The notes under the pieces are model-generated. The model was given only the letters and a program-made list of their open reading frames with translations. It searched no databases and was not told where the DNA came from. From Brasenia schreberi (taxonomy: Eukaryota; Streptophyta; Magnoliopsida; Nymphaeales; Cabombaceae), in NCBI GenBank assembly GCA_036023115.1, contig JAYKKT010000061.1, positions 11,095,001 to 11,159,000 of the forward strand: a stretch of DNA of 64,000 nucleotides, in the 5' to 3' direction. Positions 56,601-64,000 of the stretch are shown here, piece by piece. The translations under genes and the position numbers were made by a program. How positions within the stretch are numbered: position 1 is the first letter of the stretch; every line of letters starts with the position of its first letter.

Positions 56601-58568
56601 AAAAAGCTTACAATAAGGTGTCAAAATATATTCTTTGAAGAATCTTGAAAAAGAATGGTATTTAATTCACGCACAACAATCTTATAAGGGATATGTATGA
56701 TGGTGCACAAATATGTATGAAGATTTATGAAGAAAATATGGATTTCTTTAAAATTAATATTGGATTACATTAAGGATTAACTTTAAGGCTTGTACTTATT
56801 TACCTTGGTTATTGAAGAGTTAACAAAGAATACTCAAGATGAAATATCTTGGTGTATGTTATTCATGGGTGATATTGTACTAGTGGATGAGTCTAAAGCA
56901 AAAGTTACCAAGAAATTGAAATTGTGAAAGAAACATTAGAAAATAAAGGCTTTAGATATAATAAAACAAAGATAGTGTATACAAAATGCAAGTTTGATAA
57001 TTTTATTATTATAGATGACATGAAAATTAAGATTGACACCTGCTACATCCCTCAAAAAGAAAGTTTTAAACATCTAATGTCAACTTTTTAGAGCAATAAA
57101 AAATTTGATGGAGATGTCACACATAGAATTAATTTAGTTTTTTTAAAATAGAAAGGTCAATCAAGTACCCTATGTGACAAGAAGATATTACTAAAGTTGT
57201 AAGGTAAATATTATAAAGCAACAATTAGACCCACTATGTTATATGGTATTAAGTGTTAGGCAGTTAATTGTGAACATGTGCAAATGAAATTGGTGGCAGA
57301 AAATGTGAGTGCTCTCGTAAGGAAAGACTATATCTGTAATGAAGTTATTATAGACAAATCAGAAGTGGTACCAATAGATAATAAAATAAGAGAAAATCAT
57401 TCAAGACCATTCATATATGTGGAAAGGTGACCGAAAGAAGCTTCGGTAATAATAAAGAATAATCTAACTTTCTTTAATTAACTGTTAGCATGGCACAAGA
57501 TCAAGCTCTACAGGAACAAGTACCCAATCCCATCTAGTATGAGAAAAGGCTTAACTGTTATTGTTGTATTTACCAAATGATGGCTTAAAACAAGAAATAT
57601 TCATATTCTATCTCTTCAGACCAATTATCTTTTGCTTTCCCAATTAATTTGTTGACAGGCCTACTATCTCATACAACGTGAACAATGGGGTATGCAACGG
57701 CAGTGGTGTTAACCGATCGATGCATGGTAAAATGACCTTGACCAATTGCCAGATAAAAGCATCATTCTCGAGAGGCTGATGCACGGACAGCTACATCAAC
57801 TTATAAAGATTTCTTTTTTTTCTCAAACGGTAGTTTGCACGTTATGAATTACTCAACCATTATGTCGACAACAATAAAACTCACAAGAGCAACAAAATGG
57901 AATAATATGAAAAAGAAAGGGCAAGAAATTGTAGTATCTAAAGACAAACAAAAGGAAAGGATGAATCATTCAGAATTTCAACAAAATGTTGTGATGTAGA
58001 TGTCCATCTCCTAACTGACAGGCATTAAGGTCTAAAACGGGAAAAAGGAACTAATATGACAAAGTGGACCACAAAAATAAGCTGGCGTATCTAGTTATGG
58101 AGTTTTACCATAACCTGAACATTTGGGAACCAAGTAAATACTTTTAAGAACGGATGGATATGTACATCTCCCAGAATTTCTCCATAATCACTGGACAGCA
58201 CCTGATTTTTCATATCCCACTTTCTGATCTTTCCGTATTTGGAAAAGGAGAAGGAAGCTTTCATCCATTAAAAAAGACCAGCATCTCCAACTATTCTGAT
58301 TTCTCTAACAGTATCGGAAGAAGAAGCAAAGCATTACAAATGGAAGAGAGAGAAAGAGAGAGAGAACCCTACAATCTAAAGATTCTAACAGGGAAATGAT
58401 TAAACAAAAAAGTCGACGCAATCAGAAAGACCAATCTCCGCAAACGCCATGATTAGCGAACAGAAATAGCACAAACAAATAGAAATTTTGCAAGATAATG
58501 AGACACCATCGTACCTCAACCGTCCAGATAAAGAAATCCAACGGTTCAGGAGGCCGCTTCTTACTCAT
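47521..58568 (-). CDS. Small SAM-domain protein (plant-conserved, 125 aa)
   Basis: Coding exons on the minus strand: 58568-58515, 47916-47724 and 47651-47521. They join in phase to 378 bp, 125 residues plus TGA. The protein starts [18 protein letters not shown], continues [20 protein letters not shown] and [19 protein letters not shown], and ends [20 protein letters not shown] through SLKQEP. This is the plant family of short proteins with one sterile alpha motif (about residues 15-82), a helical protein-interaction fold. Its cellular role is not well established. Splice sites are GT-AG (GTACGA, TTTCAG, GTAATA, TTTGCAG). A spliced 5' leader is likely, since an acceptor (TTTGCAG at 58623) lies 54 bp upstream of the ATG. 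The first intron is 10.6 kb and full of retroelement relics. Length and phases indicate an intact gene. Confidence 0.92.
47724..47916 (-). CDS. SAM-domain gene, second coding exon (SAM core)
   Basis: 193 bp from GATGTAGGACTGTGG ([11 protein letters not shown]) to CGACGCATTAAAG. Contains the body of the sterile alpha motif, including [18 protein letters not shown] and [19 protein letters not shown]. Acceptor ATTTCAG, donor GTAATA. Confidence 0.93.
48000..50455. other. SAM-gene intron, no feature recognised
   Basis: Intronic DNA between 47917 and 58514. Short open frames here (for example 48721-48957 and 49163-49366) lack domains. I see nothing supportable. Confidence 0.5.
50456..50774 (+). 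repeat. Left LTR of the copia-type relic
   Basis: 319 bp with TG...CA ends. Its GGGCC-rich first 70 bp match 51644-51705. TATAAATACC at about 50610 is a plausible TATA box. Confidence 0.75.
50456..51705 (+). mobile_element. Copia-type LTR relic with decayed gag
   Basis: A complete left LTR (50456-50774, TGTTAGAAAATGGGCC...TTACA) is followed directly by TGGTATCAAGAG, a near-match to the initiator-Met tRNA primer site. A decayed gag-like stretch follows (about 50900-51600). A second LTR start, TGTTAGAAAATGGGCCC, at 51644 is cut off after about 60 bp where RTE sequence begins. pol is absent. Confidence 0.75.
51706..51946 (+). mobile_element. Old RTE relic, left part (copy 1)
   Basis: Starts AAGGATAAGGATGAAAAT and runs to the 12-bp target site AAATAAAAAATA. 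It continues after the younger LINE at 55154. All frames are destroyed. Confidence 0.75.
52250..52912 (+). pseudogene. RTE endonuclease domain (broken)
   Basis: Reads [34 protein letters not shown] and [12 protein letters not shown] in one frame. After a TGA near 52550 it resumes with [20 protein letters not shown]. The Glu of QETKW and the Asp/Asn of GDLN are the expected APE catalytic positions. Family role: nicks target DNA. Confidence 0.85.
53673..54516 (+). pseudogene. RTE reverse transcriptase domain (broken)
   Basis: Reads [55 protein letters not shown] and [10 protein letters not shown] one-base insertion follows near 54093, then come [10 protein letters not shown], an in-frame TAA, and [16 protein letters not shown] with the catalytic ADD. 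Confidence 0.88.
55154..55875 (+). mobile_element. Old RTE relic, right part (copy 1, after the nested LINE)
   Basis: Resumes with AAATAAAAAATACTTAAA and aligns throughout with 56400-57115. It includes the same internal loss of RT sequence around CATTTAGAGAGAAAAAGAAC. With 51706-51946 it makes about 950 bp. Confidence 0.75.
55885..57567 (+). mobile_element. Old RTE relic (copy 2)
   Basis: Starts in the pre-RT linker (GAGGACATAATACAAGTTG) and reaches the family 3' end near 57520-57567 (CATCTAGTATGAGAAAAGGC and a TTG-like tail). A 46-bp direct duplication lies at about 56052-56145 (CTCAACCCAAGAGA...). No frame survives. Confidence 0.75.
57568..58514. other. SAM-gene intron next to its first coding exon
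   Basis: No gene or mobile element recognised. A short GA tract lies at about 58344-58363. Confidence 0.55.
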
Positions 58569-58622
58569 CCGGACTGATCTACAATATGTTGAAACCCAAA
58601 TTCGTGCCCCTAAATTACGAAC
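58515..58622 (-). CDS. SAM-domain gene, first coding exon
   Basis: The acceptor TATATTTGCAG at 58623 precedes 54 bp of leader, then ATG at 58568-58566 and 18 codons to WTVE, then donor GTACGATGG. The coding part is 58515-58568, phase 0. Confidence 0.85.
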
Positions 58623-59340
58623 CTGCAAATATACAATCATGGATTAAAACACAAAACCGTCGATCATATCGGAGATGCAAAAACGTCAAAGGATACTAGA
58701 ATTGCGGTGAAAAGATCAAAGCCAAACTGAACGAGAGCAACAAAAACAATAGGAATTTCGTCAAAGACGACACAAAAGAGGAGCAAAATAGAAGAACACG
58801 AAAAGGAAGACAGTTTCCAGAAATCCCAACTATTAAAGTTCTCTCGCCAGCAAAAGGATCGGAAGAAACCGGCGGAAGAAAACGCAGGGAATCCGGCGAA
58901 AATGTTTATAGTCATCTTGCGAAACACACTATTCCCCTTTTTAACCCCACGAGGCGGTGCCTACTAGAAGGCAATTTTACAACAAATAATTCCTTAACAA
59001 CGGAGTTCAAGGATGGAGGGGAATTTCCGAAAGCGGGAGTCGGGAAATGGTTGTCACCGTGAGCTATGCCGCCGGGAATCACTGGAAAACCATCAGAAGA
59101 AGAGGAAAAAGAGAGTGAAGAAAGGACAAGTGAGCCTCTTTGTCGTCGTCGCACGCACAAATTGGGGAATGAACACAACTCCCTCTCTCTCTCCTCCATG
59201 ATAAAGAGAATTTTAACGATTGTCAACTGTTTTCCTTCTCGGGAAATTTGGGGAGTGAAAAACTTTAGAACGACATATTCACAAAAGTGCGACGTATTAT
59301 ACGCCGTGTCGTCCTCACCTCTGCTACGTGTCAACCTCCA
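58623..59340 (-). promoter_or_regulatory. Probable 5' leader and promoter region of the SAM-domain gene
   Basis: Upstream of the acceptor at 58623 there should be a non-coding first exon and its promoter. Open frames on the minus strand (58664-58927, and 58912-59334 with a Ser-rich middle) have no recognised domain and may be leader sequence. A short CT/GA tract at about 59180-59200 and generally higher GC fit a promoter. The exact donor and TSS cannot be fixed by eye. Confidence 0.4.
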
Positions 59341-59867
59341 CGTTCAAGACACGGGTTCGAAAATTTCAAGACAGAAACCGTTGGCACATATATTGAAATA
59401 CTTTAACAGTTTTCACTAAAACCACTTCTAAATGAAAATGTGCCAAAAATAGAATTAGAAGAACAATAAAAGTTTATTCATGTGTTAGTGAGCAACAAGT
59501 GTCAACGGCGATACGACACCAAAATGGTGAGTCTTGGTGACAGAAGCTTTCCTTCTTCTTTTTGTTGCAAGAAGAGGCCGAAACTTTACACACAGCCACA
59601 CACACTCTAATGGGAATGAAACTCTCTGCCAACAGCAATCGTGGTAGAGAACCCTGTCGTTGAGCTAATGGTCTGAACTACATTAGACATCCACTCCATT
59701 CGGAGTGTGAGCCGACCTGGTATGACTCAACTTTCGGGATGTTTGCGTGTTCGACTTGTGAGGCATGCATATCCGGCTTAGACTGTCCATTTTAAAGAAA
59801 AATCAGACATTAAGCATGGAATACATAATTGGTTTTTAGTTGCAAGTATTCATGCATGCACACACAG

Positions 59868-59938
<71 letters not shown>

Positions 59939-60538
59939 AGAAGATGGTGTAAGCAAAATGATTCAAACCACAACTGATTGAGAAGAGACAAATTATTCAA
60001 ATTAAAACACTAAAGGGGAAAAGCAGGATACCATCCATTACTAACTTTGCTCATTCATATCCGATCATTATTTTCAAGAATATCAATATAATTTTCTAAA
60101 ATTATAACGGTATTTAAAAAACTAAGAAGAAGAGATCTCATGTCATCATTGGTCGGACGTAAGTGGGCGAGGAGATGATCCAACCACTCCATTAAAGAGC
60201 TTCTTTTGGCTTTCTTAGTGGCATATATTTGTTTGTATGCACTACTTATATATTATCATGAAATGTGCACGGAACAGGGATTCGGATGTGAGTAAAGAAT
60301 GTTTGCTTTCCCTAAAACCTGAATTCCCGATTCTTGCGAGAAAACGACGCCGTGTGATTCCAAAGGCAAATGCACAATGTTTTGGCAACTTCTTTTTCTT
60401 TACTTTTGCAAGTTACGTTCTTACATCCTCACAGAATCCAAATAGTTTCGCGCGGGTAATGGATTCTCGTGCGAAAGAGAGTCTTATAGAGTTGGCTGTT
60501 CGAGTGATCACAGAGAAATCAAGTTCGTTTAGAACCTA

Positions 60539-60540
<2 letters not shown>
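59341..60540. other. Intergenic; (CA)n(TA)n microsatellite, no gene
   Basis: A CA tract from about 59873 runs into TA to about 59932. The open frame 60237-60614 ends in simple-sequence Ser-Leu and Tyr-Ile and has no domain. Confidence 0.5.

Positions 60541-60606
<66 letters not shown>
60541..60606. repeat. (CT)n(TA)n compound microsatellite
   Basis: CT units run directly into TA units, the same boundary structure seen at 573-630 and 63279-63338. Confidence 0.95.
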
Positions 60607-60611
<5 letters not shown>

Positions 60612-62229
60612 TAATATACTTACCATGTCACGTACTTGTCGTATCCTTGAAAAACTCAATAATCTATCTCAAAATACAGATGTTGAATAAAAAACTATAT
60701 TATACTTCTAAATATTTGATTCGTATTTGTCTGTTTTACTTTGAAACACAATCGTCATCAATCCTTTAAAATTGATGATTGAGATTTTTAAGGCTGATCA
60801 AGCATATAAAGTAGTAAGTACATAAAATTCACTTCATACAGCTAACGTCAAATATATTTATCATATCTTTTAAAATTTCAACTATCTATGTCAAAGGATA
60901 AATGATTAAGTTCAAAAGTAAAACAAAAAATAAAAAGTATGCATATACTTTATCAAGTGTATTCGATTCACATGTATACCAACAATCATGTTTATATGTG
61001 TATCTACCTATCCACACACACATATATATATAGTAGTATATATCCAATACTCAGTCGTACTCAATCTTCTTCAAACATCTCTAACATTTGATTACCGCAT
61101 TCAACCATAATAAAGAGAATAATTCAGGTTTGATCTCAACAGATTGGATTTCAGGTTTTGGTTTCATATCCGAATAGCAAAAGACTTTGCAGTATGAGCC
61201 AAGAGTGGATTCTTAAATTTATTATGGAGAATATTTAGGTTATACATATATATATAGAGAGAGAGAAACTTGGAGCTAGTGCATGTTGATATTCGCTTCA
61301 ACATCAACATAAAGATCGATGACATTTAAGTGCATTAAATATGATGTGGTATGGGCGGTTTCATTGCCACCGTCCCATTGATCGCATTGACAGTGGTGAT
61401 AGTCAAGCAATGCAACTCTCTAGCAACTCCTCTCTCTCTCTCTATATGTATATATATTGCTAATAGGGCTGGTGGATGGACCTCAGCCTTCGTGATTGGG
61501 CTCTGCGTGGCTCCTAACGAGCTTTTGGCGAACTAAACAAACCACTCACAAGCTGGCTCGTTAAGCTATATGAACTGAATATAAACAATGCATGTTCAGT
61601 TTGGCTCGGCTTTTATCAACTTGTTGAGTATACAAAACTTTAGTTTACATATATGTCATAAAACCATGCTAATTAGAAGAACTGGGTGGGTACTAACTAA
61701 ATGATTAAACTTTTTAATTTAAACAAAAAATTTCTGAAAAAACTTTTCGCTATTAATAATCAAAAAATAGATTTGCTACTAAAATTTTATGTAGGAATTT
61801 ACTTTTAACTTTACAAGGAGCTCGAGTTCGGTTTGTCCATCACAGCTCGTGGTCCGTGCATGTTATGGACGAGTGTTTTTCGCTCGCTAAGTTCATTTAT
61901 TGGTCTTAGTTGTTATCGTCTAAACTCACTAAAAGAACCTTCTAGCCATTTTGTGCACATATATTTCTGAAATTGAATGTTACCAAATACAATTTTTCAT
62001 GTAGACTGGCTGGTTTGAAATTAACTCAGCAGGCTGGAATCAAGCCGAGCCCAAAACGGACTGAAACTGGAACCAGCTTAATCACTTAACTTTTGTTGTT
62101 TTGGGGGAGCAAACTCTCGAGTCAGAAGGTTGCATGTAACTGAACCTGGTTTCTCCTCCCATTATACCAGAACGAGAGCCAATGGTTTAGACCTCCCATT
62201 ATATATAGTGTTCTGTGCTCAATTTTCTT
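60607..62229. other. Intergenic; type A-like fragments and GAGCTCG-rich relic
   Basis: 60700-60980 holds type A-like words (TTGATGATTGAGATTTTTA, TTTCAACTATCTATG). 61490-61880 is rich in GCTCG/CGAGC words like 41701-42140. No gene is supported. Confidence 0.4.
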
Positions 62230-62414
62230 GATGTTTAAACCTTATCAAACATCTCAATTGTTCAATCAACATTAGAAACGGTGAAAATGTGTATTTAAAA
62301 AGCAAATTATATTATTATACCTTTTGTACTTCATATTTAATGCACAACAATATAATTCACTTTTAATTTTAAATCCGATCATACTGATCCAACAGTGAAA
62401 ATGTTTGAATAGTT

Positions 62415-62418
<4 letters not shown>
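62230..62418. mobile_element. MITE-like inverted-repeat element beside (TA)n (type A)
   Basis: Left side AAACATCTCAATTGTTCAAT; right side on the other strand AAACATTTTCACTGTTGGAT. The repeats are inverted and imperfect. A TA tract follows at 62419-62450. Confidence 0.5.
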
Positions 62419-62454
<36 letters not shown>

Positions 62455-63278
62455 CATACATGTGTGTATGTGAGAGGTAGTGGTTCATGTTCAATTCCTT
62501 GTTCATATGGTTCTACTAGTTCAACTAAAGGCCGACACCTTTCATTACTTTTCGAATACTTAAAATCATCATTCATTAATAAAAAATTACTACTAAAATC
62601 GTTGAAAAAACCATAAAACTAATTATATATAAATATTTAGTTTTTTATTTTATTTTATTGGTGACAAGAGCGTTTTGATTGATAGAAGACGGTTTTAAAG
62701 AGTGGAAGAATAAAAGAGCATTGATCAAATAGTTAAACTGATGAAACTATACCCAACGAAGGATTGAATACTTTGCTCAATTGACGACCGACCACTACTT
62801 CTCTCTCTCTAATATATTTATTTACTTGTGGGTTTCATGGTTCCTGACAAACCGAAGCAGCCATATCCATGTTGATGTTTTCAACAATATATAATAGTAT
62901 TTTATTGCTAGTTTTTCAATTGATCTTAGGGGATTAACCTTAAGAAACGCGTCTTAAGAACGTGAAGTTGTATCATAACTCCAGCATACCACGTGTTTGC
63001 CACTCACACAATCATCCTAGTACGGGCAACGAGAGCCGTCCACCACGGATATCGACGGGTGACTGTTTCGATTCTCAAATCCCATCAATAGTAATTAATA
63101 TAAACTAATATAGTTAGGTTTTAACTTCTAGGAAGCAACGTCACATGTAGACGCGTTGTCATGACATAATTTAGCTGCTTGAGTTAGATTGAAAGCAATC
63201 TCTCACCCACACGTGCATATAACTAACAGACGTGTATACACATTTGCCCATGAAAGGAGTTGTGCGTATGAAATATGC

Positions 63279-63302
63279 TCTCTCTCTCTCTCTCTCTATA
63301 TA

Positions 63303-63338
<36 letters not shown>

Positions 63339-63339
63339 A
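63279..63339. repeat. (CT)n(TA)n compound microsatellite
   Basis: Two CT tracts separated by TATATAT, then TA to about 63338; left border of the next element. Confidence 0.95.
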
Positions 63340-63349
63340 AAGAAGCTTC

Positions 63350-63577
63350 CTATATGCTAGCAACATGATATAAGCGTTTATTCAAACAAATTTCAATCAC
63401 CCAACTTGAAATATAGACGATTGATTTTTGAATTTTTAAATAAAAGAATACATTTACTTTTATAAGTGTAATTAATTCAAGAAGCTAGCTTTTTACTTTT
63501 TTTATTCAAATCTCATCCATATACTTTTTAACTTGTATGGTTGAAGCTAGCATCTAATATTGTTATCATATGTCATG

Positions 63578-63580
<3 letters not shown>
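63350..63580. mobile_element. MITE-like inverted-repeat element between microsatellites (type A)
   Basis: Left side CTATATGCTAGCAAC and TTCAAACAAATTTCAATC. The right side carries GAAGCTAGCATC in inverted orientation. Bounded by CT/TA on the left and TA (63581-63607) on the right. Resembles 659-887. Confidence 0.5.
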
Positions 63581-63607
<27 letters not shown>

Positions 63608-63612
<5 letters not shown>

Positions 63613-63790
63613 CCTCTGATATGTTCATTCATGTTCATTCATTATTTTTCAATAGCATAACTTTAATTTAAATTTTTTAAGAGTTTTCGAAAAGGATAAG
63701 GACAATATTATTACAGTCATGCTTCTAAAAAATAAAGGTTGAGTATTAGTAGATAATGCTAGTAACAAGCATAATCCCATTATATATATT
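63608..63790. mobile_element. Possible type B-like element between TA tracts
   Basis: Lies between TA tracts at 63581-63607 and about 63780-63850. Its interior shares the TTTTTTAAGAGTTTTCGAAAA and TACAGTCATGC theme with 1080-1140. The ends are not clearly inverted. Confidence 0.3.
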
Positions 63791-63812
63791 ATGATATATA
63801 TATATATATATA

Positions 63813-63849
<37 letters not shown>

Positions 63850-63854
63850 AATAG

Positions 63855-64000
63855 AGAGAGTCTTAGTTGTATGGTAAGTTTTAATACATAATCTTGTACA
63901 AATATCTTGACCGTTTGATTTTTGAGATAATCAATGAATATTTGATTCAATTGTACCATTCTACTTTTGTATTGACATTTAATAAACTGTGATTCAAATC
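63855..64000. repeat. Single diverged copy related to the 228-bp tandem unit
   Basis: Starts AGAGAGAGTCTTAG and contains ACATAATCTTGTACAAATAT then GTACCATTCTACTTTTGT, parallel to 42793-43430. It is cut by the window edge and, like the others here, begins directly after a TA microsatellite. Confidence 0.5.

Noticed and set aside
59013..59419. Overlapping plus-strand frames near the SAM-gene 5' region as a divergent gene
   Set aside because: Glu/Arg-rich frames arise from GA/CT-rich sequence; no domain or exon structure is visible.

Overview
This is nuclear DNA of a flowering plant: AT-rich, repeat-dense and gene-poor. The plant assignment rests on two conserved plant-type nuclear genes with GT-AG introns, a Ty1/copia retrotransposon with an initiator-Met tRNA primer site, many RTE-type LINEs, and short hAT-like elements. 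I cannot name the species from the sequence.

Only two genes could be built exon by exon, both on the minus strand. (1) A NUP133 nucleoporin gene, 41469 down to 17360: 8 coding exons, 1305 codons, all splice phases agreeing. Its introns 6 and 7 are 7.8 and 7.5 kb and made largely of transposable elements. (2) A small SAM-domain protein gene, 58568 down to 47521: 3 coding exons, 125 codons, with a 10.6 kb intron full of retroelement relics. Most other open frames are shadows of repeats or of these genes.

Layout. 1-9.7 kb: microsatellites, short inverted-repeat elements sitting between microsatellites, RTE LINE 3' fragments and an RTE mini-element joining the two ends of the family. 9.7-12.15 kb: an internally deleted RTE LINE. 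12.2-17.3 kb: low-complexity DNA, hAT-like and SINE-like pieces. 17.36-41.47 kb: NUP133. Its intron 7 holds a complete-length but decayed copia element (18151-24911, TSD TCTCT) that itself contains two head-to-tail RTE 3' ends. Its intron 6 holds an hAT-like element with a perfect 8-bp target duplication (26273-31071), which encloses a second hAT-like element, a 2.8 kb RTE LINE and a 29-bp RTE tail insertion. 41.5-47.5 kb: intergenic, with a tandem 228-bp repeat, an RTE relic whose 5' half is inverted, two hAT-like elements and an L1-like relic. 47.5-58.6 kb: the SAM-domain gene. Its long intron holds a copia gag/LTR relic, two related old RTE copies, and a younger full-length RTE (51947-55153) inserted in one of them with a 12-bp target duplication. 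58.6-64 kb: the 5' region of that gene and more microsatellite-bounded elements.

The main story is therefore transposon stratigraphy inside the introns of two conserved genes. The RTE family dominates, and here shows a full-length copy, internal deletions, an inversion, a tandem 3'-end dimer, an end-to-end mini-element and a 29-bp minimal insertion. No wholly new biological system is proven. The best candidates for something undescribed are the RTE mini-element and the microsatellite-bounded inverted-repeat families.
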